Below are positions 13,201 to 25,256 of a stretch of 64,000 bases of DNA, piece by piece (position 1 is the stretch's first letter; every line of letters begins with the position of its first letter). The notes beneath the pieces were generated by a model that was not told where the DNA came from, did not search any database, and saw only the letters and a program-made list of their open reading frames with translations. The stretch is from Ectocarpus siliculosus (lineage: Eukaryota; Sar; Phaeophyceae; Ectocarpales; Ectocarpaceae), in assembly GCA_000310025.1 (NCBI GenBank), contig FN649734.1, positions 585,862-649,861 on the forward strand, read 5' to 3'. Both the position numbers and the translations under genes were made by a program.

Positions 13201-13908
13201 AGAATGAAAATCACGCTGCTAGTCCTTGCCTGTTGTTGCGCCATCTCATTCGACTAGCGAACACAGACCCGTCAAACAACGCAAGCACCACGAGGAATGA
13301 GAACACTCATAATAAAACAAGCATAGCAGTAGTTCAGCAGCACCACAAATCCAATCACCCACCTCAAACTTGCGGAGTTTTTTCTGGCCCCTGCCAGACA
13401 CGGCCAAACGGAAAGGCTTCCAGCCGTAGTCAAGAAATGTCTGGACTATGGCCGATCTTCACGAGGGTGTACGCGTCCGAGGGTGCAATGGAAGTGTTCG
13501 GGAATAGAGCAGCGGGGGGGTTGATGCGGAATGCTTGTACACACAGTTGTTTCCAAGGAGAAGGGCACTACTGGCCAAAGACACGTTTTCATGTGAAGGG
13601 AAGTCTGCCGTTCCTTCGCTTTCATACGCAGATTTTCGGGTTCACAAACCACTGTTGTTTTCAAATTGCCTCCGTCCGTCGGTCGGGCCCCATGGCAGTA
13701 GCGATTGCAGAATCCTCCAGAACTTCTACTTCGGCTGTCATGGGTTCTGATATTGTGTTAGTGCTGTACCGGGTGCTCTTCTATTGTAGCGATTGAAGTT
13801 TGGCCTTACTCACCCTAGTTGACCACCCGCCCCGACGATTCCGATCAGCGGGCCGCCGACAGCCATCCTTTTGGACTTCTTGTCGATACCGGCCATTTGC
13901 TTGAACAT
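10261..13908 (-). CDS. Rossmann-fold NAD(P)-dependent oxidoreductase-like protein with polyQ tail (six exons)
   Basis: Exons on the minus strand: 13814-13908, 13363-13456, 12691-12798, 11898-11939, 11281-11469 and 10261-11022. All have GT donors and AG acceptors, and the phase closes across all five introns, giving about 429 residues. The N-terminus has a dinucleotide-binding loop (GIVGAGGQLGSAIV, about residues 23-36), a second strand with FRLAVSGR, and a hydrophobic strand LVIVAVGP (about residues 80-87). This matches the start of the pyrroline-5-carboxylate reductase/F420-dependent NADP oxidoreductase group. The NOXRED1-like branch is the best guess. The last exon adds about 250 hydrophilic residues with a run of nine glutamines encoded by CAG (10449-10471), of unknown role. 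The start is the first ATG of exon 1; an upstream exon cannot be excluded, since an AG acceptor-like site lies at 13940-13941. Rossmann fold is well supported, the substrate is unknown, and linkage of the polyQ exon rests on phase alone. Confidence 0.6.
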
Positions 13909-13939
13909 GGGGAGGAAGGAACCCCGCCACAAACAGGCA

Positions 13940-16900
13940 CTGCGAACAAATCAACCTCTGAAAACACGTTGTACGATGATGACGGGCAAAGCGGGCGTCG
14001 AGCGTACGTCGGATCGTTCGGTCATGATCCGCCATATGTGTCCATTTTCGTAAACATGATGGATTACGCATAGTGCCGCGACCGTCGCACCGGACGGGAA
14101 CAACAGTCTCGGGATGTTTAAAGAAAGAAATTAAACTTCGTTGTCCATTGTGCGGCATAGAGACAAATACCCGAGCTTTGGCCGAGGCACGGAACAAACA
14201 CCGCGAGAGCAGCGAACGGCGTAAATCAGCTTTCCCTCGGCTGTCCAAGGTGACCTTTGAACGGACGATATTTTGAACTCGTGTTTTTGAGTCAGTGGTG
14301 TAGGTGTGTCTTTGCGGCTGCAGGACGGAGTTCGTGTCACTCGAGGAGATCTTGTTGCAAGAATCACCACATAAATAGTTATACATCTGAGGAAGCCCGC
14401 CCACCTGCACTTCCTTCCGTCGGAGGTAGCCCTCCTCAACCGCAGGGGTTTGGCCACAGCAGGAAAACGCCAGGTCGATATTTCTCAAAACGAAGTTTGG
14501 ATCGGTAAGGTCCTGGGTGACAACAACGGCGCGATTGGTGGTTAGGGCAGGTGCGGTTTTAGCCCAAAAATCGACCCTTTAAGGGGGCGGTGCTTCACGA
14601 TCAAAGACAAATGATGTCGACCCTTTCATCTATACTTTATTGATATCTGCAGCAACGGACCCCTGGCTATCGAGGAAACAGAACCCGGTGAATGACCTTC
14701 GCTACAGATGTTTCCACACACAGCGGAATTGGATAGACACGCTTCATCGAAACTGTCATCACTATTTAGACTAGTGAGTAAAAAATGCGATGTGAAACAT
14801 GTTGCTCGGCAGAAAGGAAGGGGTCACTCCCTGGTTTGAACATCGACAATGACTTTCAAAGGAATCTTCGACTAAATTTCGTTCACCCTCGATCAGTTCG
14901 ACAGAATTCGCTCAAGTGGATGATGGCCAATCGATGTACTGTACCGCGAAAATGTGGACTACAGCGCACGGTATGTTGCCCAACATGGATAGGAATACTG
15001 TATCGATGGGAAACTCAACATAGCCTGCCTGAATATGAGCATGCCCCCCGATGCTTTGCTGCGGTGGATAACCTCCCACATCAATGTAGTCTCTACGCAA
15101 CGCCGGCGTGGGGGCACCATGACACACCTGAACGAGCTCGTCTTCCACGTTCAAGCTATCCATGCATCTCCACGTGCGTGTGAACCCATCCATGGTACTC
15201 GCCATTCCTCCAATCCGGTATTTCGACATGGCCTATGAGCACCTGGTATGGTTTTGTAGTGCAACTTGTGGAATTTCAACCCCTCAAACGTCGATGCGCT
15301 GTGTGCGGTGTCGATATCCACGATATGCGGTCAAACTTGTACATCCAAACAATCCCGAATCGACACTTGAACCAAATTCTCCGCACTTGGAACCACATCC
15401 TTCAACAAGGGTGGTGGAGTGGTGGAGGGAGTTGGACCGGTTCAGCTGAGTGAAGGCGGCTGCAGATACGGCTATACGGCTCGCATGGCTCTCTGTATTC
15501 ACTGGCATAGCAGCGAATCTTCTTCATGGTAAATATGTTGTCGAGAATTCAACAGTGCACAACTTTGTCACTCGTTGGTGTTCAATAATCTACCCCAGTG
15601 CGAATGACGTCGACATAACATCATATGCGTTGAGGTGCTTGCCGAAAGCGTCTTTCCAGCATGAAAGTGGCTAGACAAACACGCGAGACACCGACGGTGT
15701 TGGGTCATTTTTGGCGGACCCACAGGAGCCTAGCTCAATGAAGGTCTCAGGTGTGCCACTAATAGTAAAACCCAACATTTTCTGAGTCTTTCGCATGGAT
15801 AACAGCCTTGGCACGACTGTTGCGCACTTTGACACAAACAGGTCGACATGGATGAATGCTTGCGCGGTGTGTTGCCACACCGGGACTTTCATTGGTGTGT
15901 CGCGCTTGCATCGGACTCTATGTACTGCTGTAGCTCAGCTCTAGAGGCCTGAGAGGTTGGGGGAGTTGGGGAGTGCGCCATGTGTGGCCCTCCATTGCCC
16001 ACCGGCAAGGAAAGGGCGCGCTTCCCACTTATATTGCGATAATGTCTACGAGGAGGATGACCAGCGAACCGCCGGGGTATTTAGCACACAAGTCCGAGCC
16101 CATTGCAGCCGGCACAAATAAGCTATGCACTTGCCTGGCAAGCTTGCAGAACGTGTTCACTTTAGACTCGTATCTCCCAATCTCAATGAAGCACACGTAC
16201 GGCCAGAGGATAAGCAGCCCAGGGAAAACAAACACGATTCTCTGCCCAAATCGAGAAATCGCACGTATTCATCCCTCCCCCAAACTCTAGGTAAGCGACC
16301 CTTCATCTACAAAGGTCATAACATGGGTTCCCAGTCACTCGAATTGTATTCTGTTTCCGTGGCTGAGCTCCACCTGTTGGTTACAACTGCAGGAGGCGAA
16401 ATGAACGAGGTGACACGCTCGGGCAGACTGCAGCAGCTTTCTGGAGATATGGCGGCCGATTCCTCCCTCCTGAAAGTATGCCTTTCAGTGACGAAATTCC
16501 GTCACACCCGCCGTCTTTGCGCCACATTTCTATCGCATAAAAAACGTTCAGCTCTCGCTCTTAAGTGAAAATATTCGCACAGCTGCTTCGAAACCCGTGA
16601 TGACCTGGCGCAGAAAGAAGATCACGAAAGCTTCCCAAAAGCAGAAACCCCCACGCCATATCGACTTGCTTTCGTTTTTTGTTGTCTTCACTTCAAATCA
16701 CCGCTCACAGCACTAGTGCCGTTTACTCCAACCCGTGGTCACACAGAAGAGCCCCTCTCTACCCTCCCCTCCTGCGGTGCGCTGCCTTCGATTTTAATGC
16801 GAGAAGAGTTCAGCACTCTCTTCCCTCTGTGTACACACGAACTAGCGCTATCCACTAGGCCGGGAGCGGAAGCGACGGAAAAGCTCCCTTACGCCGGGAT

Positions 16901-17046
16901 TCGAACCCCTGACCTGGCCTCTAGAAAGTTTCAAGGGTACCAACTAGACCACCGGGGCGACCGGCTTGTTTCTTGGTCGGGGGAAGAGGCAATGAACAAA
17001 TACAAATACGCGAATACCCTTGACACTCAAAGCTCAAACAGACAAA
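13940..17046. other. Intergenic, no supported gene
   Basis: Several short ORFs are present, but none shows both protein-like composition and usable splice sites. A minus-strand segment at 16029-16235 is hydrophobic (for example GLLILWPYVCFIEIG) and may be a stray exon or chance. The tRNA-like relic at 16892-16962 is the only feature I can name. Confidence 0.5.
16892..16962 (-). other. tRNA-like relic with A and B box promoters
   Basis: On the minus strand a 71-nt segment has TGGTCTAGTTGGTA (A box/D arm) and GGTTCGAATCC (B box/T arm) at normal tRNA spacing, with CGCC near the 5' end able to pair with GGCG at the 3' end. The middle does not form a clean anticodon arm and the T stem is imperfect, so no anticodon can be called. 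It is more likely a tRNA pseudogene or a tRNA-derived SINE head than a working tRNA. No CCA or clear Pol III T-run follows. Confidence 0.5.
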
Positions 17047-20000
17047 TTACTTCCGCTCTCTTCCGCTCTGAGGAGGTGGCGCAGTTGATACTGCAGTCCC
17101 TTTCTCCGCACTGCGCTTAGCGCCTTTACTTGGCCCGAGCTTGAGAAGCTTCACGGCGCCCCAGATGCCGAAGGCCGCCAGTACATGACGAAAGAACCGC
17201 TTCTTTGTGGCGTACATGTTGCGCAGCGTTAGTGAGATCAAGGCCTTGGTCATGCCCCCGAGACAAAGGGTCAGTGAATCTGGAGAGCGAAACAAAGACA
17301 AAACAGGAAAATGATGTAAGGACGCAGCCTAAGCTTGGGTTCTGGCCTCCACCGATAGGTTCGCCCCGCTGTTGGGGAAAGAAGGCAGATCAACTTGCCA
17401 GCAGCAAAAATAGCGCAAAAACGACGGCCTCTACAGCCGGGGAAACCCACCCCTCTCGACTAGACTCTTGACAGACAGAAGATGGCACACTCACTGTGGG
17501 TGTAGTGAATGAAATTGAGCAGGAAAATCGCCGAGCTCGCCAGAACGGCCATGATGACCCATGCGGGTCCTCTTTCCTTTTCCTCGTCTGGAATTCCGTT
17601 GCACGGCAAACATTTTCGTTGCTTTCTTTAGACCCAGTGAGCGCGATAGCCAGGATTGGCATAGTCGTTCATCAGCAGACATGGCGCAGTCGAAAGGCCA
17701 TAACGGCGAGGAGGACGCAAACTTTCAACAAGGCGAAGCGCAAGATTGGTCGAAGGAGCTCATGAGGCCATAGAGGGGTAACCAATCGTAACACGACACG
17801 CCGACGCTGCAGTGATTCCGCTCCCCAAAAACTAAAAGAAAGTCGCCGCCGCTTTGAAGGAGTTCGTGAAATTCAACGGCAACGCCCTGTCAACCATGTT
17901 CGGGATGATGCAAGACTCTACCTGTTCCGGCCCCGAACTCGCAGAGGTGAACGAAGATCAGCAGCCGAAATGAAACTCCCAATACCGTGAGGAAAGCCCT
18001 AACCTGTGGTACATCGAGGGCAACCCTGCAACGACAACGCCATTGGCAAAGTCGTCTTGACATCTACCTGAGACGAAAGGAACCCCGGAACGAAACTCGA
18101 AAAACTGCGCACCGCGTGCGTCACACATACACACATTCGGAACTAGATCGGGTCTCCAAATACACTTACAGAACGTAAGCCAGCCCCTACAGGCAAGCGC
18201 TGCGAGGAAGGAGAAGAGGCCATAAACGAAGCTGCGCCGAGTTTTTGGAGAAATAACACACGGCGAGACGGGGGGCATTCGCATAAAAACGGGTCGATCA
18301 GATATCGTTCAAGGGGGGGGTCAGACATCGAGTTGGTAGACAGTGTCGCAGACCGCACAGACTGCTCAATGCCTGCGGAGGGACATTAATAAACCCGCCC
18401 GTTTACAGAGCATCGTGCAGTGGGTCAGGTACGCTCAGATGCAGAATCTCGCAGCTGTACAACCTTTCACATTCTTCTTGTGGGTTGCGTTGCCTTGGGC
18501 ATCGCCGTGTCCCGCCGTGTTACCCCAACAATTTGGGTCCAACGACAGGCACACACAACCGCAGGAGCCACGCGCCAGATCGGTTACTTTAGAACGACCT
18601 AGAAGAAATATCGTGCAATGCAGAACTAAAGTTTCGGTTCGCCAAGCGCCATTTGTAACGAAGCAAGGTCCGGGTGTGGAGGTGGAAAATCGAATTCGAA
18701 AGAACAACAAGTCGCTTTTCAACAAAAGATGAACACAAACATCGAACGATATTGAGGACCTCCCTTGATTATTTGCTAACGGCCTACCTGCCCCGAATGA
18801 CGAAGAACTCCCACTGCATCTGCTCTGACAGATAGCTGATAGCCGATATCGCCATAGCCTCGGGACGGCTCGCTATCGACGTGTACGTGAGCTGGAGGAG
18901 CCGGTACAACAAAGAGCGACGCAGGGATTGCAGAGGCACATAGAGAGAAGAGTGATCTCGAAGTTTGCTGTCATGGTCTAGACCAGAAAATCTTGCGGTC
19001 TTCCTCCGTCCATGTTGGCGTTTAAGGGTTGTGTTAGGACCAGTCGGAACGCTCAAAGCTCAGGGTACGACGCCAAGTCCCACATCGGAGCAAGCGCCCA
19101 CATCCTTGGTCGGAACAGTCGCAGAAAAGTTAGTTGTTCGTCACGAGGTTATAAAAAACAAATTTCCCATCCCATGGGAACGCAACGAAAAACCGAGCCG
19201 GTTTGAATGCCCCAACATAGCAGTGATTGGGCGGGCAAGCCTGACACCAGGGTGTGGAAGGGTCTCACGATTAGCTGCTACGGTCAGGCTCACCGTAGAG
19301 CAAAGCACGCACACCAGCTGGAGCGAGAAGGCGGAGGTAGAGAGCAGGGTGTAGAGGAGATGGAGCCGCTTGTTGGCATCGGGCTTGGGCTGAAGGAACA
19401 TCGTGCCGAGGGCGGCGCCGCCGAGAAGGGCTGCGGGCGTGCGAATATTGGCCAGTTCCCCCAACACGCCAGAGATGACGTTGTGCTCTGCGCCGGCACA
19501 TGTCGGGGGGGCATTGAAAATGCGACAAAAAAAACCAGAAACGTTGGGTGTGAAAAAATGTGAGCATGTACATGGCGGCAAGAACGATACATATCCCACC
19601 ATGACAGGCGAGAAACTGACGGTGCAACTGTCCAAGTGCGTATAGTCTGGATGACGGGAGATTTGCGTTGTAATAGCTCGGCCTAAGAGAACATCCAAAC
19701 TCGGAACGTTTCCCATGCCGACGTGAACCAAGCCACGGCAGTACCAAAGAGGACGAGGAATGGAGCACACACTCCAAGCTCTGGTGTCCTGCATGCCAAC
19801 AGCTGCCAGGTGGGACAGCACGTACCACCATCCGCAAGGCTGTCATTCCGTACAAACGATGAAAGGATCCCATAACCCAAGCTACCTCCCTCCTCAAGGG
19901 TTGGTCCAGTTGATTGATCGCTCCTCAACCACGACGGTCCGAGAAACTATGACTGACGTAATTCCAGGCTACGGCAAAGAACGCTCGAAGACAACGAAGT

Positions 20001-20400
20001 GGACGACTTAGCCGAAGAGAGATGCTAGATTGTTTTTTGGGCCGCCAAGGACCAGAGGAACAGCGAAGAGGCTACTGCGGAGGTAGGAACATTGTCCACG
20101 CCATGAAGGTCTGTCCGGATGACACCATCAGTGGGCAAGCCTCTGCTCTAAAGGCAGCACGCACGGCATCACAAACGAACGAAATCGGGACCGTGGGGAG
20201 AGACAAGCTTCGCAGTGACTGTAGAAACGATAGAAATCTAAACGAGCGCCGCTGACGGTTTAAGCTACAATTCAGCAGACATGGGCACTGAGGAATGACA
20301 CATAGGAGGTCCGCAATACACCGACAATTCTCACCCATTGCTCCTCCGCGCAAAACGGCGGCAGCAGCGACCGTTCCGAGGCTACCGGCGGCGGCACGCG
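17047..20400 (-). CDS. Multi-pass membrane protein, unknown family (3' six exons)
   Basis: Minus-strand exons: 20335-20400, 19294-19487, 18788-18891, 18170-18231, 17495-17587 and 17047-17279. Each has GT/AG borders and the phase closes at all five introns, giving at least 249 residues to the TAA. The N-terminal start lies further upstream and was not found. Hydrophobic stretches suitable for membrane helices include AALLGGAALGTMFL, SAFSLQLVCVLCST, FVYGLFSFLAALACRGW and VIMAVLASSAIFLLNFI. Between them lie polar loops such as LQPKPDANKR and LSEQMQWEFF. The C-terminus is basic and soluble (KLLKLGPSKGAKRSAEKG). I do not recognise the family. Codon use and splice sites resemble the other genes here, so it is likely a native, expressed gene. 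Confidence 0.65.
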
Positions 20401-22336
20401 CTGCGCAGATACGACGAAAGGGTATTGGGTGGTCCGCGATGGGAGGAGGAATGCGACCAAACGTCAGCGGTCGAAGCACAGCAAAGTCAGTAACATCATG
20501 CAGAAAGAAAAGCACACGGCATCCGTACGATCGTCAGGTCAACGGTTGTGATATGCCGCGGGGCGGCAAAGCTGGGATCACTTGCGTTGGAACACACATC
20601 GAAAGCTTTCAACCTAGGGCGTGCACAACTCTAGTGGTATCCCTGGGCCGTGAATGATCTTCTTGCATGAACATCATACCCAAGGTTCGAGCGGTCCCAG
20701 AAAGTAGTCACGGCAGCAACAAGCATCAAGCTTACGTAGTACAAAACTCACTCTTGACCCCATATAGGTGCAACACTGTATCACAAATAACATGCCCTCA
20801 TCATACCCGTCAGGTGCGGGGCACTATCACTATCTCGCACTCCATTCTCTCGTTCATGATTTTGACGAACATGTTCTCGCAGGAATCCCCTTTTATATAT
20901 CGCCGTCAACCATGCATGCAATGAAGTCGGCAGTCATCTGTTCGGCTCCCCATGATTGTTCTAGGGTTGGAATATCTTAATGGCAGCCCGGTGAGACATG
21001 GGCAACATAGGGTTTCCAGGGATGGGGTTTGAGACTGGTTGGCTTCGCGGAGAAGCGGGAGGTTGAACTCACAAGCAGCGACAAGAGAAAAACACTTTCC
21101 GTATGTCTTTCTGCGTTCACCACCCCCGTGCGTGATTTGTGTGAGTGACAAACGTCAACGCTTTGGCGTTTAAGGTAACGGTTTCCTCTCTCTTGGGGAC
21201 CATCACATGGTGACAAACCATGACCTTCCGCAACTGACATCCCGGCCCCTTTCTCGCGTCCCGTGGCACGTCTCCGGATTATGAATTTCTGCGTCTTGAC
21301 TGTCTTCCACGCAGGCAGACACTTTTTCCGCTGTGTCGGCGTAGGTTCCTTTGTCTTGGTACCGATGTTGTCATGTATTTCCTTGGAGTGAACGCTTCCG
21401 GTTTGTGTTTTCTTGGGTCTTGTGGTTCATCTCACTTGTGCCGGTGTGTTGCACGAAGCGATAGGATATCAATACATTTTTCGACTTCTTCGTAGCTCGA
21501 CCTAGGGAAACCGCCATACACAACAGAATCCGGCGCGCCCATGTCTATCCTCCGCTGAAAACAAAGTTCGTCAAGCCGCACAGCACACCGTGTTAATGGC
21601 ACCCCATCGTGGAAACCTCCCTCTGTGGCTCACATACCATTTGTAGCTACAAACACAGAGAAACGGCGTGCTAGAGATATCACCAACCTCGAGTCGAAGG
21701 GATGTGCTGAAGAATTTGCAATCAGCGGGGGAGACACGGGAGTGGGAGGAAAAGCGGCTGACTCTTTTTTTTTTCATACTTCGTACTTCGAAGTATGACA
21801 AAACGAATCCACCTCTATCTAGAGAAAATAGTCAAAGATAGATCACAATACGGCTGTAGCAATGAATTATGGCGTCAGCGGAAGCTGCTCATATTTCTAT
21901 GCAGTAGGTAGCCCGATTAGGCAGTAGGGGCAGGAGGAGAATATGTCACTATTCAGGGCGTGCCACTGTTCGACATATTATCGGGTTCATGTATCTACAT
22001 GTTGAGATTGTGACAAGAGACTTGATTCCACCGTTTGCGCAGCTCCACTATTCAGGTTGCCACTATATTGGGCCACCTGCGGTATTCCCCAGAGGCATAC
22101 AACAGCGATATGTATCTCCCCTGTGGGGAACAGGCTCAACAAAGACAGTTTGGTAGCCGTCGTGTGTATATTTTCTGTATGTTGTGCTGGGAAGGTGTAG
22201 AAGGAAGGTGTTGGGATGATTTTGTGTTTTCGGTGCGCTTTATGTAGATATTTGTGGCACCCTTTGTGGAATCGTAGAGCAAGACGATCTCAGAACAATA
22301 ATGACCCAACGAATCCATCTCCCATCTAACTTAAGG

Positions 22337-23095
22337 ACGCGGGGGGGATCGCAGTACCTCCTCTGAAAAATCCTGGAAACGCCTGCATATCTCGGTTTTC
22401 CAAAGTCTAACTCCAGTACGAAACTACCATCGTAAATTAACCGTCCGCAGCGGTCGCTTGTGTACAATGTTAGTAGCTGAGGTTGTACCCCTTGCGATAC
22501 ACTACAGACTAGCGGTCCGCGATTTTCCAAACGATCCTTCTATCATCGAGTTCGGTGAGCTACAAGCTAGATTTTTGAAGCTGCTGTGCGGTCCAATTTT
22601 GAAACGCTTCAAGCACCTTTGCCTAAAGGCTGGACATGCATATACATGACCCTAGGCATTCAAATCGACAATGACGACCAGCTGGATATGTGAGGGAAGA
22701 GCTGCGCTGAAGTTCGCGGCCCCGTACACTNNNNNNNNNNNNNNNNNNNNNNNNNNNNNNNNNNNNNNNNNNNNNNNNNNNNNNNNNNNNNNNNNNNNNN
22801 NNNNNNNNNNNNNNNNNNNNNNNNNNNNNNACCGCACAGCAGCTTCACAAATCTAGCTTGTAGCTCACCGAACTCGATGATAGAAGGATCGTTTGGAAAA
22901 TCGCGGACCGCTAGTCTGTAGTGTATCGCAAGGGGTACAACCTCAGCTACTAACATTGTACACAAGCGACCGCTGCGGACGGTTAATTTACGATGGTAGT
23001 TTCGTACTGGAGTTAGACTTTGGAAAACCGAGATATGCAGGCGTTTCCAGGCGTTTCCTGTTTTTTTGAAGAGGAAGTACTGCGATCCCCCCCGC
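22337..23095. repeat. Large inverted repeat flanking the assembly gap
   Basis: About 256 bp at 22337-22592 recur as a near-identical reverse complement at 22831-23095. The right arm abuts the gap, while the left arm is followed by about 138 bp of further sequence before the gap. Differences are few: one base near the inner end and a small duplication of CAGGCGTTTCC near 23040. It is either a true palindromic element that broke the assembly, or a scaffolding artefact. Confidence 0.9.
22731..22830. other. Assembly gap of 100 N
   Basis: Exactly 100 undetermined bases, the usual placeholder for a gap of unknown length. It sits in the loop of the large inverted repeat. Confidence 0.99.
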
Positions 23096-23357
23096 GCCTT
23101 CAGGCGTTCTCACTGATCATTGATTGATCATTTGCAAATGCTGGTGTAGTGGCAAGTCGTGGAGTTGCCGCCCTGCAGCCCTTCGCGCCGTGTATTGGCA
23201 AGTCCATAGGTAGGTGTGTCTAGATTATTAGCACCCGCGCTAACCAGCTGACCAATGAAGAGACGTCAGTGACAGCGGGTAATATCAAGGTCTCGGAATG
23301 GGGCCAATCAATACGCCAAATCATGAATCTCTCAACGTATGTACATGAACGCGTGTG

Positions 23358-23365
23358 TGCATACA

Positions 23366-23394
<29 letters not shown>
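23358..23394. repeat. (CATA)n microsatellite
   Basis: About nine uninterrupted tetranucleotide units ending in CATATG. Confidence 0.97.
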
Positions 23395-23396
<2 letters not shown>

Positions 23397-24964
23397 GTGT
23401 TCTTTCGCAGCACCACACATACATTCGCCCGAACGTAGGAAGCCACTGCTGCAAAGAACAGAGGGCAGCAAAAGGGAGGGGTATTGCAAGCCCTGCCGGA
23501 GCCCAGATATCGAGGATATCGTGGTTCCCAACAATTTGAAAATCGTTCCCAAGATCCAGCAGTCATTGTGTCAGCAGCTACAACGAATGCTACAACAACA
23601 CTACTACTACTGCTGTAGACGAGTAAAACATATCAGCAACACATCCACACTCGTAGCGCCACACATACCACCCTCGCCCGAACCTAGGAAACCACAAGGT
23701 AACGGGGGTGTGCGGGTGGATGTGCTTGTTTGAAAAATACAGGAGCTCTAGAGAGCTGGCAGGGCACATTTCGGGGGGGGACAGAGAACAGAGAAGTACA
23801 GAAGTACAAATACCAGCTATGGGTCTTCACTGATCATTTTGCCCTCTCTGGACTGATCATTTACAATATACCGAAAATAGACTAGTTGAGGCAGCTAGAC
23901 GACTGATCATTTCGAAGTCTACACAGCTAACCTGCCCTACTGACCGCAGCGCGACCACCCATCAACCCTTCTACGCCCTTGTCTGTGGCCACCACCCTGT
24001 CGCCGGCTTCCCTCATGGCCTACAGGTGGAGATAGCTGTTGCGTGTGCAGAAGTACACGGTGTCATTCTCTGCACTTCTCTCCGGCTCGCTCTCGCTCTC
24101 ATTTTTTTTTTTTGGCGCAAAAAAAATAATCTGACAGTTCAGCCTAGACCCAAAGGGGTTAAGAGTCTACGATACACTATAATAGCGAATTCATGGCGTC
24201 AGCGAAGGCTACCTGTATTTCCACGATTTCCCGAGCAGCGCACAGCGATATCTCCCCTGTGGTTGACACAGGTTCAACAAGATAGTTTGGTGGCCATCTT
24301 GTCTCTCTGTAGACTATGTTATGCTGGGAAGGTGCGTAGAAGGAAGGTGTTGGGTACGTAGTTGGTTCTTTTGGTTTTCGGCGTTGAGGATCGGGGAAAC
24401 GCGGGTGAAATCCGCGGGGCGTTTTCGTTTCGGTGCGAAAGGGTCATTCCGTTCCGGACATGTCGCCATCTCTTGTCCAGCCACGAGCACAAACTAATCT
24501 ATATGATACAACACTTTCCCTTTTCGGCCCTCTACACTACCCCGAGCTAAGCTCCCTCATCGTATCTACATCTAACGACGGCGCCAGCAGCAGTGCTGCA
24601 TCATGACACGAACATGCTCACTTTCTCACCGTTGTGAGAGCCCAGACACATCCGGGAAGTGCACCTCCGGGGTGTTGAGTCTTGCGCTGCCACTGGAGGA
24701 CAGGGGAAAGATGTCGAGGGGAAGAACAAAGAGCCTTCGCAACCCGGTAAACCGCCGGCCCGTTGCAGTCTACATCGTGGGACACCCTGGATGGTAGAAG
24801 CCTTGCCGAGCATGATCATGCTGGGCGGGTTGCTGAGGTTCAAATCGGACGATAATGCAGAGAACCCGTCGCAGCGTCCGAACGGCATCACACCCAAGCC
24901 CAGTATCGCAAGCGTATGTAATGCCAGGTTTCGCATAGTTGGGGTGCGTTTCCACCAGCAGAGA

Positions 24965-24967
<3 letters not shown>

Positions 24968-25048
<81 letters not shown>
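24968..25048. repeat. Long (GA)n microsatellite upstream of HIS6
   Basis: About 40 GA units, ending roughly 210 bp before the HIS6 start codon. It creates spurious serine/leucine and arginine/glutamate ORFs on the two strands. GA repeats near starts can act as promoter elements in some eukaryotes; nothing here tests that. Confidence 0.97.
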
Positions 25049-25052
<4 letters not shown>

Positions 25053-25256
25053 TGCAACAGTACCCCGAGAACAATCCTGATCCTCAGCACGAGCACGACG
25101 CGAAAAACGCGGCGCAATCTTGAGGAACGAATTGATGATGTGGCGGAGCCCCCGGGAACCTCGCCTGTGTGCTGGTTGTGCGCTCACCTCGGACATCACG
25201 TAACACTCTCTTGTCTTGGGGTGTCCATCCACAACGCGGAAGTGGCCGCATTGTCC

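Larger units (their letters stand above)
21830..24360. repeat. Two direct copies of an interspersed repeat
   Basis: Segments at about 21865-21890 and 24185-24210 share ATGGCGTCAGCG. Segments at about 22100-22225 and 24235-24355 share several blocks (CAGCGATAT..ATCTCCCCTGTGG, GGTTCAACAA, GCTGGGAAGGTG, AGAAGGAAGGTGTTGGG). The second copy lacks about 180 bp found in the first. This looks like one element family with an internally deleted member. No coding capacity is visible. Confidence 0.75.
20401..25256. other. Repeat-rich intergenic region
   Basis: Between the membrane gene and HIS6 I see no complete gene. The region holds two diverged copies of an interspersed repeat (about 21830-22260 and 24170-24360), a large inverted repeat around the assembly gap, a (CATA)n run, four ACTGATCATTT-like motifs at 23110-23920, and a long (GA)n run just before HIS6. 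The first exons of the minus-strand membrane gene may lie at its left edge. Confidence 0.6.

Noticed and set aside
19690..19790. Hydrophobic minus-strand segment (VCAPFLVLFGTAVAWFTSAW) as an extra membrane exon
   Set aside because: It lies within an intron whose two flanking exons already join in phase, and its frame ends in a stop without a donor.
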